The notes under the pieces were generated by a model. It had not been told where the DNA came from. It was given only the letters and a program-made list of their open reading frames with translations, and searched no databases. From NCBI GenBank assembly GCA_029975055.1, contig JARKPU010000017.1, forward strand, positions 1-64,000: 64,000 nucleotides of DNA. Reading direction: 5' to 3'. This stretch comes from Anaerolinea sp. Lineage in GTDB: Bacteria; Chloroflexota; Anaerolineae; Anaerolineales; Anaerolineaceae. Of this stretch, positions 41,797 to 51,254 are shown one piece after another. Position 1 is the stretch's first letter, and every line of letters begins with the position of its first letter. The position numbers and the translations under genes were made by a program.

Positions 41797-44793
41797 CTAC
41801 CCGATTTCCATGTAAGCGCGCTTGAGGTCTTCTCTCAGGTCGGCAGCCGAGGTGTAACTGCCGGCGAGCAGCTGTTCGAGGATGATGCGCACCTGCGGGG
41901 AAAGACGTTGGTCATCATACGTCCATTGAGCGTGGTAGCTCTCGGCGGCCTGTTCGATCTCCTCCGGGCGGGTCGGCCCAAGCGGCAGCGCGCCTGGGGC
42001 GGTGCGCCCGGTGAGGACGTGGTGCAGCCCGCGCGCGCCAAGCTGGACGAGGTCCATGTGAATGTCGAGGGGGGTGAGCCCTTGCGGGTGGTAACGCGCC
42101 ACGTTCCAATCAATGACGTAAATGCCGTTGCTTTCTTCGAGCCAGTAATAATGCAGGAGCTTGTGGTCGCGGTACACCACGCCGCGCCGGTGGGCGGCTT
42201 CGAGCACCTCGCAGATCTGGATGCTCATCAAAAGCAGGTTGTGAACGGGTAAAAAGCGCCCGCGGTTGAGGCTGGCGTCGCACAGCAAGAGCAGGTTATC
42301 TTCGCGCCGGCGGCGCTCCACCAGCAGGTAAGGCACCCAGCCTTCGCGCACGCGGCTCTCGAGCAGGTCGAGGAACTGGCCGGAGGCATCGGGGCCGATG
42401 CGCAGCGCCTCGCCGCGCAGGGCCTGAATTGCATCCAGGTCGTGGTCGGCGGGCAGGCTGCCCGGTTCGCCCATCCATAAGAAGCCGCATTCCAGCATGC
42501 GCGTCACGCCGGGCACATCCTGCATCACGGAAAGCACCTGGGCTTCTTCGCGGAACAGCGGCAAGGCGTAATCGGCCTTATCCATGCGCATGATTTTGAG
42601 GGCCGCCTCGCGCTGTTCACCGCTTCCGCCGCGGAAGGAGGCCAGGTAAACGCGGGCCGATGACCCGCGCGCCTCCGGGATCCAGGCATCCAGCGGCTCG
42701 ATGAAGCTGAGCTCGGTTTCAGGGCCGTAGCGCGTCTCGCGCGAGCCGCTGATGGACGGCAAGGGCTGGAGCGCGGGCACCTCGGGGCGGAAGATGCCTT
42801 GCACCTTTTCGGCGCGCTCGAAACGCTGCAGCCAGGGCATCTCGCCGGCAAGGGCGGGCTGCGCCGCGAGCAGGTCGCCGGGCCAGGTGCCGCGCCGCAT
42901 GGCTTTGAGGCCTTCCAGCGAACCATCCAGCCAACCGGCGGGGCCGATCTGGTTACGGAGTTCGCGGCCCTCGTATTCGAGGGCGGTGATAAACTCGGGC
43001 AGGTTTTCACCCGGCAGAGGGCCGGTCTGAAGGCGCTGGATCCAATCCGGCGCAGAGCGCAGCGAGAGGTCGGCGTGCAGCAGGCGGCGGCGGTCGGGGT
43101 CACAGGCCAGCAGGCGGCGCAGTTCCTTGGAGGCGGAGACGAATTCCTTGCGCCCCCAAATCTCGAGGATGGAACGCACCAGCTGGCGCGGCAGGTCGAG
43201 CACGCGGCGGATGTCATCGCCCGCGCCCGGCTGGACGGATTCGATCTCGCCAATCATCGGTTCCAGGTCGCTGTAGGCGATGGTGGAATGCGGCGGGAGC
43301 GGCTCAGTCTGCACCCAGTTGTGGATCACCCGGCGCAGCCGATCGGCCAGGGCATTCATGCGCTCAAGCTCGTCCTGCTTTTCCGGGTCGGGGGTGCGGG
43401 CAAGGCGGTCTTCCAGCCGCTGTGCGCTGGATTGAATCGAGAGGTGCAGGCGGCGCAAATTCAGCAACGGGCGCGCCAGGGCGGCCTGCTCGCCGGCTGC
43501 CATGCGGCGGATATCGGGGAGCAGGTCGTTCCACCAATCCGTCTCGGGGCCGCTGCCCAGCGCAGCGACCATGCTCCACAGGGCTTCTTCCCAGTCACCC
43601 GCGGCGGCGTGCTGCACGGCTTGCACCAGGTGCTGGTAAGGTTCGCCCTGCGCATGGGCGGCCACCTGCGCCAGGCGGGCGAGCAGGTGGAGCGCCTCCA
43701 CCGGCGAACCCGGCAGCCCGGCGGCCCAGGCTGCCAGCTCGCGCACGCCGCCCATATCACCCGCGGCGGCCAGGTTGGCGGCCGAACGCCCGACCAGGCG
43801 CAGGGCTTCGGAGTAGTCGGGGATTTCGCCCAGGCCGACGATGCGCCGGTGCACGCCTTCCAGGCTGGGCAAATCCACGCCGGTCTCCAGGCCGGGGTGA
43901 AGCAGGTCGGCTTCCTGGCTGCGCGCCTCGCGCAGCAGGCGGTCGGCCTCAGCCAGGGCGGCGTCGATGCGCTCGCGCAGCGCGTCGATCAACGGGGCCA
44001 CGTCTTCGTAGATATGCCCCTGCTCGGGCCAGCGAAGGCGCTCGCGCAGGTCAGGCGCGGCCTGGGCCAGGAAGCGCCCCATCTCATCCAGGAACTGGCG
44101 TCGGTCGCCGGCGGCCGTATGGCGCATATCGCGGGTCACACCGCCTTCTTCGAGAAAGCGGCCGTTGCCCCAGTCAATGACGGTCACTCGCGATTGGCGC
44201 GGATCCCAGAAGAGGTGATCGGGCTTGACATCGTTCCACAGGATGCCCTCCGCGCCTTCCAGACCGGCCTGGTGAATGGCTTCGAAGACTGTCAGCACGG
44301 CGGAAAGAGCGGCCAGCAGAATGCGCTCCGGGAGGCGGCCCTGGCGGGCGATTTCCTCCAGGAAGGCGCGCTCGACCGGGGAGCATTCCACGTCCTCCAG
44401 GCTGCCGGAACCCATGCGCCCGGTGCGCGCCAGGAAGTTGAGGTCGAAGCCGGGTGCGCGTTCGATGACGATGAAAAAGCGCTCGCCAAATTCGCTGCCG
44501 GGCTTGCTCTGGTCGAGCACGGCCGGGGCCGAAACGCGCGGGTTGGGCAGCTTGCCGAGGATTTCTTCGAGCGCTTTGAGGATGCGCCCTTCGGTGCGGA
44601 TCTGGTCGGCCTGGCGGCGCATCTCGCCGGTGAAGACGGTGCGCGCCGGGCGCTTGAGAATCGCCGTTTTGCTCTCGATCAGCGATTCGACCAGATACAC
44701 TTCGCCGGCGTCGCCTTCGCCGAGCTTTTTCACCAGGCTCCAGCCCGATTTTTGCCCGGAAACGACGCCGGTTTCGGTCATGAAGGACGTCAT
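41797..44793 (-). CDS. Tandem protein-kinase-like protein (two divergent kinase domains)
   Basis: The protein has 998 residues. An N-terminal kinase domain has the glycine loop KLGEGDAGEVYLV (G25, G27, G30), the ATP lysine K47 in TAILKRP, a catalytic loop NDVKPDH near 187 and DWG near 205. A helical middle region of about 450 residues follows. A second kinase-like domain (about 690-998) has a loop with SSARVYLASF, a lysine in ALKIMRM, the catalytic loop YRDHKLLH near 874 and DWN near 893. In both, the catalytic Asp and Lys remain, but the metal-binding Asn is His and the His of HRD is lost. Either kinase or pseudokinase is possible. The ATG overlaps the stop of the MBL-fold gene. Confidence 0.8.
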   Translation of the reverse strand: MTSFMTETGVVSGQKSGWSLVKKLGEGDAGEVYLVESLIESKTAILKRPARTVFTGEMRRQADQIRTEGRILKALEEILGKLPNPRVSAPAVLDQSKPGSEFGERFFIVIERAPGFDLNFLARTGRMGSGSLEDVECSPVERAFLEEIARQGRLPERILLAALSAVLTVFEAIHQAGLEGAEGILWNDVKPDHLFWDPRQSRVTVIDWGNGRFLEEGGVTRDMRHTAAGDRRQFLDEMGRFLAQAAPDLRERLRWPEQGHIYEDVAPLIDALRERIDAALAEADRLLREARSQEADLLHPGLETGVDLPSLEGVHRRIVGLGEIPDYSEALRLVGRSAANLAAAGDMGGVRELAAWAAGLPGSPVEALHLLARLAQVAAHAQGEPYQHLVQAVQHAAAGDWEEALWSMVAALGSGPETDWWNDLLPDIRRMAAGEQAALARPLLNLRRLHLSIQSSAQRLEDRLARTPDPEKQDELERMNALADRLRRVIHNWVQTEPLPPHSTIAYSDLEPMIGEIESVQPGAGDDIRRVLDLPRQLVRSILEIWGRKEFVSASKELRRLLACDPDRRRLLHADLSLRSAPDWIQRLQTGPLPGENLPEFITALEYEGRELRNQIGPAGWLDGSLEGLKAMRRGTWPGDLLAAQPALAGEMPWLQRFERAEKVQGIFRPEVPALQPLPSISGSRETRYGPETELSFIEPLDAWIPEARGSSARVYLASFRGGSGEQREAALKIMRMDKADYALPLFREEAQVLSVMQDVPGVTRMLECGFLWMGEPGSLPADHDLDAIQALRGEALRIGPDASGQFLDLLESRVREGWVPYLLVERRRREDNLLLLCDASLNRGRFLPVHNLLLMSIQICEVLEAAHRRGVVYRDHKLLHYYWLEESNGIYVIDWNVARYHPQGLTPLDIHMDLVQLGARGLHHVLTGRTAPGALPLGPTRPEEIEQAAESYHAQWTYDDQRLSPQVRIILEQLLAGSYTSAADLREDLKRAYMEIG

Positions 44794-45539
44794 GCCAATG
44801 AAAGCTCCATGCCGTCGCGGCCGGCGTAGCTCTCTGGGAAGATGCGCCGGGCTTCCTTCTCGGCGGCGCTGCGGTCGGCGAGGGTAGGATATTGCGTCGG
44901 GTCAAAGTGAATCAACAGAAGGCGTTTCGCTCCGGCTTCTTTTGCAATCTGCGCGGCTTCGGTGGGGCTGAGGTGCGGCCAGCCGGGGTGGGCTTCCACG
45001 CCGGGGGCCAGCGAACACTCGGTGAGCAGCAGGTCGGCGCCTTTAGAAAGCTCGACCGCGTTGTCACAGTAACCGGTGTCGGTGCAGTATGCGATGACGC
45101 GGCGGTCGTACTGGATGCGGTAACCCAGGCACGGCCCGGAGTGGATGAGCGGTAGCGCTGTGAGGTGGAACGGGAGAGAAGGCATGTGCCCGTTGAGCTC
45201 GTTGACGCACACCGGGTAGCTGATCTTGCTGAGCGGGATGCTGAAGGTGGGGCTGAGCAGGTCATCCAGGGCCTGCGCAATGCCCGGCTGGCCGAGGATG
45301 GTCAGCCCGCGTTTGAAATGGCTCTTGGGCAGGGTATGCAGACCGATCAGGTGATCGAGGTGGAAGTGGCTGAGGAGCAGGAAGGCCGGCTTGCTGCCAT
45401 CGAAGAGGTCATCCACTTTGGTGAAGCCGTATCCGGCATCGAAGATGATGACGAATTCGGCGGTTTCCAGCAAGACGCAGGGCGTGCTGCCCGTTGGCGT
45501 GTCGAACCAACCATTCGTACCGAGCAATGTGATCTTCAT
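44790..45539 (-). CDS. Metallo-beta-lactamase-fold hydrolase, RNase Z-like
   Basis: The protein has 249 residues. The zinc motif is H-x-H-x-D-H (H58, H60, D62, H63 in LLSHFHLDHLIG), with further ligands in LPLIHSGPC, CTDTGY and LLIHFDP. The start MKITLLGTNGWFDTPTGSTPCVLL-like (first 20 residues KITLLGTNGWFDTPTGSTPC) groups it with RNase Z-type or phosphodiesterase-type members. The enzyme could act on a cyclic nucleotide, lipid or RNA; the substrate is unknown. Its coupling by ATGA to the tandem kinase gene suggests a shared signalling task, which is inference. A 43-bp palindrome lies 45 bases upstream of the start. Confidence 0.82.
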   Translation of the reverse strand: MKITLLGTNGWFDTPTGSTPCVLLETAEFVIIFDAGYGFTKVDDLFDGSKPAFLLLSHFHLDHLIGLHTLPKSHFKRGLTILGQPGIAQALDDLLSPTFSIPLSKISYPVCVNELNGHMPSLPFHLTALPLIHSGPCLGYRIQYDRRVIAYCTDTGYCDNAVELSKGADLLLTECSLAPGVEAHPGWPHLSPTEAAQIAKEAGAKRLLLIHFDPTQYPTLADRSAAEKEARRIFPESYAGRDGMELSLA

Positions 45540-45584
45540 ACAAATTCCCTGGCGGGAATTATATCACGGGCGATGGTGCTTCTA

Positions 45585-45627
45585 ATTCACTGTAAATTGC
45601 GGGGTTGCCCCACAATTTACAGTGAAT
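45585..45627. repeat. 43-bp near-perfect palindrome upstream of the MBL-fold/kinase genes
   Basis: ATTCACTGTAAATTG (45585-45599) and CAATTTACAGTGAAT (45613-45627) are perfect 15-bp inverted arms. Inside them GGGG and CCCC pair around TTG. It lies between the DUF4173 gene stop (45683) and the start of the MBL-fold gene (45539). The arms are AT-rich in GC-rich surroundings. It may be a terminator, an operator or a short mobile repeat. Confidence 0.85.
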
Positions 45628-45682
45628 GAACCACATTACCCGCGGGCGCCCGGGGATGGTGCACAGGGAGGTGGGTCTGCGC

Positions 45683-47275
45683 TCAATCCATGTAGCCCGT
45701 GTAGCAGGGGAATTCCGCGCCGTCCAGCACCACGTAAGGGGTTCCATCGCCGCGCGTGGCAAGGTATGGGCGCAAATCCACCTGCTGCAGGGCCTGCCTG
45801 GCGCGGGCCTCGGGCGGCCGGTAGCTGCGCCAGCCTTCGCCGCGGGGCGGCTCGAGCTGCAGGCAGGCCAGGGCTGCCCCCACCCGGGCGCGCACGGCCT
45901 GCGGGGTGGATGGGTCGGTGTAGGCGTCCGCCAGGGTGGGGACGGCATCGGCAGAGAGGTCGCGCAGGAGGTAAGCATCCAATTCCTGCCCGGCGCGGGC
46001 GCGCTGCAGGTTGAGGCGCGCGATGAGCGCATCCACGTTGAGCGCCAAGAAGGTGAGCCCGAACCCGAAGAGCACCAGCAGGGCCGCCAGCCCCAGGTGA
46101 CCGGGCCGGCGGACGGCCTGCAGGATGCAGGCGGCGATCAACAGGGCGGCCAGCCACGGGATGAAGATGTGCGTATAGGTGCGAAGCCGGGTGAAGCCGT
46201 AGGCGTCTTCATAGAGCAGCAGGCGGTTGAGCGCCGAGACGAGAATGACCAGCACCAGGGCCATCAATGCGACCGAAAGCAGGGTGAAGGCGCGTTCCTG
46301 CGCGGGGGCTTCGCGGCGGGTGATGGCGCCCAGCCCGATATACAGCCCAAGGCTGAGCACGGCCACCCAGACGAGTTCGAAAAACCCGCGCCGGGCATAT
46401 TCCGAATAGGTGTAGCCCGTTTCGGTGATGTTGGCCTGCCCGCCGAAGAGGTAGCGGAACTGCAAGGCCACGAAAACCGCGAAGAGCAGCACCACGGCCC
46501 CAAGGATGACGCCCGTCTCCGTCGAACCGAGGAAGCGCACCTTCCAGGGCTGGTTCGGGTCGGGCCGGGGTTCATCCGGCTCAGGGAAGATCGCGAACAA
46601 CAACACGCCGGTGAAGATGTAGGTGAAAACCATCACATAAATGAAGCGGAAGATATATTCGGGGAGACGTTCGAGGTCGAATATCCGCAGCACATCCTGC
46701 AAGATGCGGTTGAAGACCGGGTCGGCGGAGGCCAGCAGCGCCGCGAGCACCGCCACCACCGGCAGGGCCAGGAAGAGTCCGCGCAGCACCGGCAGCCCGG
46801 AGCGCCGCAGCGAGCGCCAGGCCGTGCGCCCCGCCCCGGCGTCAACCGGCGAGGGCCTGTGCGCCAGGGCTTTCCCTCCGCGCACGATGCCCGCGGCGAT
46901 CAACTTCAACCCGGCCAGGCAGAAATCGCCAATGCGGTAGAAGACCCAGTTGCCGCTGGTGAACGTGGCGGCCAGCAAGCCGAGCGCCGCCACTGCCAGC
47001 AATGCCGAGATGCCCGCGCTGAACGGTTCGCTGCGCAGGAAGACCGCCAGCGAAAAGATGACGGCGATGGCCGCCAGGAGGTAGCTGGGCAGCGCAGGGC
47101 GGCGGCGTTCCCACCAGGCGGCGGCGAACAACCCGGCCACCCCCAGGCACACCCAGACGGCAAAGTTCACCCCTGCTGCTTGCTTCCAGAAGAGCAGGTC
47201 TACCGCCCAGGCCAGGATGAATGCCGCCAGCCAGAAGCCGGGGAAGTACGGCGTGCGCGGTTCGTCAGGATCCAT
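45683..47275 (-). CDS. DUF4173-like polytopic membrane protein
   Basis: The protein has about 530 residues with 12 or so membrane helices and a soluble C-terminal part of about 110 residues (LNLQRARAGQELDAYLLR onward). The long hydrophobic body, the LALPVVAVLAALLASADPVF helix and the later EYARRGFFELVWVAVLSLG match the DUF4173/DUF4153 group of unknown function. GGAGG precedes the ATG at 47275 by seven bases; an in-frame start 36 bases earlier is weaker. It opens the long minus-strand run that leads through the kinase genes to murJ, though the palindrome after it may separate the transcripts. Confidence 0.75.
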   Translation of the reverse strand: MDPDEPRTPYFPGFWLAAFILAWAVDLLFWKQAAGVNFAVWVCLGVAGLFAAAWWERRRPALPSYLLAAIAVIFSLAVFLRSEPFSAGISALLAVAALGLLAATFTSGNWVFYRIGDFCLAGLKLIAAGIVRGGKALAHRPSPVDAGAGRTAWRSLRRSGLPVLRGLFLALPVVAVLAALLASADPVFNRILQDVLRIFDLERLPEYIFRFIYVMVFTYIFTGVLLFAIFPEPDEPRPDPNQPWKVRFLGSTETGVILGAVVLLFAVFVALQFRYLFGGQANITETGYTYSEYARRGFFELVWVAVLSLGLYIGLGAITRREAPAQERAFTLLSVALMALVLVILVSALNRLLLYEDAYGFTRLRTYTHIFIPWLAALLIAACILQAVRRPGHLGLAALLVLFGFGLTFLALNVDALIARLNLQRARAGQELDAYLLRDLSADAVPTLADAYTDPSTPQAVRARVGAALACLQLEPPRGEGWRSYRPPEARARQALQQVDLRPYLATRGDGTPYVVLDGAEFPCYTGYMD

Positions 47276-47353
47276 GATGGGGCCTCCAGTATTCAGGATG
47301 GTTGGATACAACCATTGTAGGAAGCCGGGGGAGAGCTGTCACGCACTCGCGTG

Positions 47354-49216
47354 CTAATCGAGGTGGTCTTTGATGCTTTGGGCCAGTTCGGCGGTGATGC
47401 CCGGCGCGGCGGTGAGCTCTTCGATGGAGGCTTCGCGGATGGCCTCGAGTGAGCCGAAGTGCGAGAGCAGCCACCTGCGCCTGGATGGACCGATGCCGGG
47501 GATTTTATCCAGGACGGAAGACATGCCCAGCTTTGTACGCTGCTTGCGGTGCGCGGTGATGGCAAAGCGGTGGGCTTCGTCGCGGATGCGCTGGATCAGG
47601 TACAGCCCTTGCGAGTGTCGCGGCAGGAGGATCGAATCGCTGCGGCCGGGGGTGAAGACTTCTTCCTGCTGCTTGGCCAGCCCCACCACCGGCACCGAGC
47701 CGGAAAGGCCGAAGGAATCCAGCACCTTGACGGCCCGCCCAAGCTGGCCTTTGCCGCCGTCCACAATCAACAGATCCGGCAGGATGGCGAAGGCCGGGTC
47801 GAGCTTCTTGCCCGGCTCGAACTTGCCCTCCTGCGAGGCCTGCCAGCGCTTGAAGCGGCGGGTCAGCACCTCTTCCATGCTGGCGAAGTCATCGGGGCCT
47901 ACCACGCTTTGAATGTTGAAGTGGCGGTAATTCCGCTTGCTTGGCGTGCCCTGCTCGAAAACCACCATGCTGGCGACCATCGCCGTGCCCTGAGTGTTTG
48001 AGATATCGAAGCACTCGATCTTGTTTGGCGGGTTCGGCAAATTGAACGCCTGCTGCAGCTCGGCGAGGGCCTGCTGCTGCTTGTTGGTATCGGCTTCCCA
48101 TTGAATTTTGAGCGCGGTGAGGGTTTCGATGGCGTTTTCAGTGGCCATCTCGACCAGCTCGCGGTCGGTGCCCTGGTGCGGGACGAGCAGTTCCACCTTC
48201 TGCCCGCCGGTGCGCGAGCGAAGCCACTGCTGGATGATTTTGGTTTCTTCGATGTCGTTTGGCAGCAACACCTGCGGGGGCACGCTCGCGGCTTCGGAAT
48301 AAAACTGCTTGATGAATTCGGCGACCACTTCGGAATCGGCTTCATCGTGCGTGCCTTCGAGGATGAAGTACTCGCGGCCGATGAGCTTGCCGTTGCGGAT
48401 GAAGAAAATCTGCACGCAGGCCTCGCCGTTGGCGCGGGCCATGGCGATGACATCCGAATCCACTTTATCGGTGGAGATGATGCGCTGGCGCTCGACAACG
48501 CGGTCGATGGCGTTGATCTGGTCGCGGATGGCCGCGGCGCGCTCGAAGTTCAGGCCCTCGGCAGCTTCATCCATTTCTTTGCGCAGGCGGTCAACGATCA
48601 ACTCAGTGCGCCCTTGCAGAAAGCTGCACAGGTCGTCAATGATGCGGCGGTAACCGGCCTGGTCAATGGCCCCGATGCACGGCCCGGTGCAGAGCTTGAT
48701 ATCGTAGAACAGGCAGGGGCGTTCGTCTTTGCCGGTGATCACCCGGTCGCAGGTGAGATAAGGGAAGATGCGCCGCAGCACGTCGAGCGTTTGGTGGACG
48801 GCCCACACGCTGGTGTAGGGGCCGAAGTAGCGCGATCCATCCTGGTTCATCTGGCGCGTGACGGTCACCTTGGGGAAAGGATCGGCCCAATGCACTTTGA
48901 TATACGGGTAACGCTTATCGTCTTTGAGCTTGATGTTATAGCGCGGGCGGTGCTTCTTGATCAGGTTCATCTCGAGGATGAGCGCCTCGAGCTCGGACTC
49001 GACCACGATCCAATCGATATGGGCGATGTTCTTGACCAGCTGGCGGGTTTTATAGTCGTGACCGCGTTCCTGGAAGTAGGAGCGCACGCGGTTGCGCAGG
49101 TTGATGGCTTTACCGACGTAAATGACCTCTCCGCCCTCGTTCTTATAGATATAGCAGCCCGGCCTGGTGGGCAGGGTGTCGAGGATCTTTTGAAGGTGTT
49201 CGGAGAGCGGTTTCAT
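47354..49216 (-). CDS. uvrC: Excinuclease ABC subunit C
   Basis: The protein has 620 residues, standard for UvrC. It makes the two DNA cuts in nucleotide excision repair together with UvrA and UvrB. The N-terminal GIY-YIG nuclease domain is clear (RPGCYIYKNEGGEVIYVGK), followed by a cysteine cluster, the UVR motif (LRKEMDEAAEGLNFERAAAI), the RNase H-like domain (FDISNTQGTAMVASMVVFE, LLIVDGGKGQL) and a C-terminal helix-hairpin-helix (LDKIPGIGPSRRRWLL). It is a single gene; an intergenic stretch of 162 bases separates it from the HtrA gene. Confidence 0.96.
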   Translation of the reverse strand: MKPLSEHLQKILDTLPTRPGCYIYKNEGGEVIYVGKAINLRNRVRSYFQERGHDYKTRQLVKNIAHIDWIVVESELEALILEMNLIKKHRPRYNIKLKDDKRYPYIKVHWADPFPKVTVTRQMNQDGSRYFGPYTSVWAVHQTLDVLRRIFPYLTCDRVITGKDERPCLFYDIKLCTGPCIGAIDQAGYRRIIDDLCSFLQGRTELIVDRLRKEMDEAAEGLNFERAAAIRDQINAIDRVVERQRIISTDKVDSDVIAMARANGEACVQIFFIRNGKLIGREYFILEGTHDEADSEVVAEFIKQFYSEAASVPPQVLLPNDIEETKIIQQWLRSRTGGQKVELLVPHQGTDRELVEMATENAIETLTALKIQWEADTNKQQQALAELQQAFNLPNPPNKIECFDISNTQGTAMVASMVVFEQGTPSKRNYRHFNIQSVVGPDDFASMEEVLTRRFKRWQASQEGKFEPGKKLDPAFAILPDLLIVDGGKGQLGRAVKVLDSFGLSGSVPVVGLAKQQEEVFTPGRSDSILLPRHSQGLYLIQRIRDEAHRFAITAHRKQRTKLGMSSVLDKIPGIGPSRRRWLLSHFGSLEAIREASIEELTAAPGITAELAQSIKDHLD

Positions 49217-49328
49217 ATAATAGAAGATTAATTCTAATTGGATGGAAAGTCAAGCAACGAATTGCTTGGTGTTCACCTGAACAGGCTGAATTATACCGAA
49301 CCCCCCGGATAACAGGGCGGGAACAGAG

Positions 49329-49352
49329 GGGGCCGCCCTTTCGGACGGCCCC
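49329..49352 (-). terminator. Stem-loop after the HtrA gene
   Basis: GGGGCCGCC (49329-49337) pairs with GGACGGCCCC (49343-49352) around CTTTC. It lies 27 bases past the stop of the protease gene. There is no T-run on the minus strand, so it is a weak terminator or an mRNA-stabilising stem. Confidence 0.5.
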
Positions 49353-49378
49353 AAACCTGTAGGAGGAGAAATTACCGG

Positions 49379-51043
49379 TTAATTCGGACGCGCCTCGAGC
49401 GTCACCGTCACGCTGAGCGGGCTGCCATCGCGCAGGATGTCCAGGGTCACCTGGTCGCCAGGGTGATACTGCGCCAGGGTTGCGCGCAGCTCGCTCGAGC
49501 TGGTGATCGCGTTGCCGTCGAGGCCCATCAAGACATCCCCGCCCGTCAGCAGGATCTGCCCTTCGACCAGCGCGGGCTTCGACCCGCCCTTCAGGCCGGC
49601 CTTCCCGGCCGGGCTGGTGGCTTCCACCTGAACGATCAACACGCCCTGCGTATCGGCAGGCAGGCCGATGGCCTTGTTGATGGCCGCATCCAGGTCAACG
49701 CCTTTGATGCCCAGGTAGGCTTCGCCTGCCTGCGAGGTGGTGCTGGAAACCTGCTTCGAGCTGGAGGACGGCCGGGCCGCCAGGGTGACGTTGAGGGTCA
49801 CTTCTTTGCCATCGCGCAGAACGGTGAGGGTCACGTTCTGGCCCACGGAGGTGTTGGTGGCCAGGTAGCTGATCAGGTCTTCGATCTTGTTCGTCGCCTG
49901 CCCGTCGATGGCGGTGATGACATCGCCGCCCACCGGGATCTGCTGCCCGTCGATGGTGACCTCGCGGTCAGAGGGCTTCAGGCCGGCCTTATCGGCGGGG
50001 CTGCCCGTGGTGACCGTGGCGACCAGAACGCCGTGCTGGTTGGCATCCAGGTTCATGGCTTTGGCCATGTCGGGCGTCAGGCTCGCGCCTGAGATACCCA
50101 GCCAGGAGTGTTCATATTTGCCGTCCTTGATCAACACCGGCACCACCTTGCTGACGATCTGCGAGGGGATGACGAAGCCCACGCCCGAATTCGAGCCGCT
50201 GGACGAGTCGATCGCCGAGGGCACGCCGATCAGGTTGCCGTTCACATCCAGGAGCACGCCGCCCGAATTGCCGGGGTTGATGGGCGCGTCGGTCTGGATG
50301 ATATTCGGGATCGAATAGGTGCCGCCGCTGGTTGTCTCACCGGCCGGCAGGGTGCGCCCAAGCGCCGAGACGATGCCCACGGTCATCGTGTTTTCGAGGC
50401 CGAAGGGGTTGCCCAGGGCGATGGCAAGCTGGCCCACCTTGACGGAGGTCGAATCACCCACCGTGACGGGCACGAGCTGGCCGGCGGGCAGCTCCACCTT
50501 GACCACGGCCAGGTCGGAATCAGGGTCGGCGCCGACCAGCGTGGCCGGAACGACCGTGCCGTCGCTGAAGGTGACTTCGATCTTCTGAGCGCCTTCGACG
50601 ACGTGGTTGTTGGTGACGATATGGCCGGAGGTATCCCACACGAAACCGGAACCCAGCGCCTGCTGCAATTGCGGGCCGGCGCCGTTGCCGTTGCCGTTAC
50701 CGCCAAAGCCGGGGAACTGCTGGAACGGGTCGAGCGCGGCAGCCTGGCTGACCACGCGGATGGCCACGACCGAAGGGCTTACGCGGGTGTAGATCTCCTG
50801 CAGCGTGCCTTCATAAGCCGCCAGCAGGCTGGAATCGCCCTGGGCAGCCGGCGAGGATGGAACGGCCGCGACGGCCGCCACGGTGGGGGTCGGCTGCGGC
50901 GCCAGGGTGGATGTGACCGCCGCCTGGGCGCCCGTGCTGAGGCTGCCGGATGTCAACGCGGGGATGGCGCTGCAGGCAGCCGAGAGGGCCATGGCGGCAA
51001 ACAAAACGAGGGTTGGGATGAAGGTTTTCTTACGGGTATTCAT
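49379..51043 (-). CDS. HtrA/Deg-like serine protease with two PDZ domains, probable lipoprotein
   Basis: The protein has about 554 residues. A signal sequence ends at LSAAC (C24), so it is probably lipid-anchored outside the cytoplasm, followed by a Thr/Pro/Ala linker. The trypsin-like domain has H147 (TNNHVV), D177 (DSDLAVV) and S260 (NPGNSGG). Two PDZ domains follow (about 325-425 and 455-554), each with SPADKAGL or SPAGKAGL. Such proteases degrade or refold damaged envelope proteins. AAAGGAGAG lies seven bases before the ATG at 51043. A small membrane ORF lies just upstream on the same strand. Confidence 0.92.
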   Translation of the reverse strand: MNTRKKTFIPTLVLFAAMALSAACSAIPALTSGSLSTGAQAAVTSTLAPQPTPTVAAVAAVPSSPAAQGDSSLLAAYEGTLQEIYTRVSPSVVAIRVVSQAAALDPFQQFPGFGGNGNGNGAGPQLQQALGSGFVWDTSGHIVTNNHVVEGAQKIEVTFSDGTVVPATLVGADPDSDLAVVKVELPAGQLVPVTVGDSTSVKVGQLAIALGNPFGLENTMTVGIVSALGRTLPAGETTSGGTYSIPNIIQTDAPINPGNSGGVLLDVNGNLIGVPSAIDSSSGSNSGVGFVIPSQIVSKVVPVLIKDGKYEHSWLGISGASLTPDMAKAMNLDANQHGVLVATVTTGSPADKAGLKPSDREVTIDGQQIPVGGDVITAIDGQATNKIEDLISYLATNTSVGQNVTLTVLRDGKEVTLNVTLAARPSSSSKQVSSTTSQAGEAYLGIKGVDLDAAINKAIGLPADTQGVLIVQVEATSPAGKAGLKGGSKPALVEGQILLTGGDVLMGLDGNAITSSSELRATLAQYHPGDQVTLDILRDGSPLSVTVTLEARPN

Positions 51044-51056
51044 AAGCGACTCTCCT

Positions 51057-51254
51057 TTAAATCGCCGAATATACTGCGGCATGCGCAAACAGAAAGGCAT
51101 AGGTGAGAAACAGACCCAGGCTGACAAGCCCCAAAAGGATCAACAGCGCCAGGAGCCATGTATCGGGGGCAACCTTCGGGAAACGGATGGCGTACCTTCG
51201 GCGCAAGTGATTGAACCTGTGAATCAAGGCGGTCCGTTTCATCACCACGATCAT
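51057..51254 (-). CDS. Possible small single-pass membrane protein
   Basis: The frame encodes 65 residues: a basic N-terminus with several Arg, then a strong hydrophobic helix (LLALLILLGLVSLGLFLTYA). It ends 13 bases before the protease start, so it could be the first gene of that unit and act with the protease. Codon choice looks like that of the neighbours, but there is no good ribosome-binding site, and the first ATG (51254) lies in the loop of a 17-bp inverted repeat. An ATG at 51242 is an alternative. It may be a chance frame. Confidence 0.35.
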   Translation of the reverse strand: MIVVMKRTALIHRFNHLRRRYAIRFPKVAPDTWLLALLILLGLVSLGLFLTYAFLFAHAAVYSAI

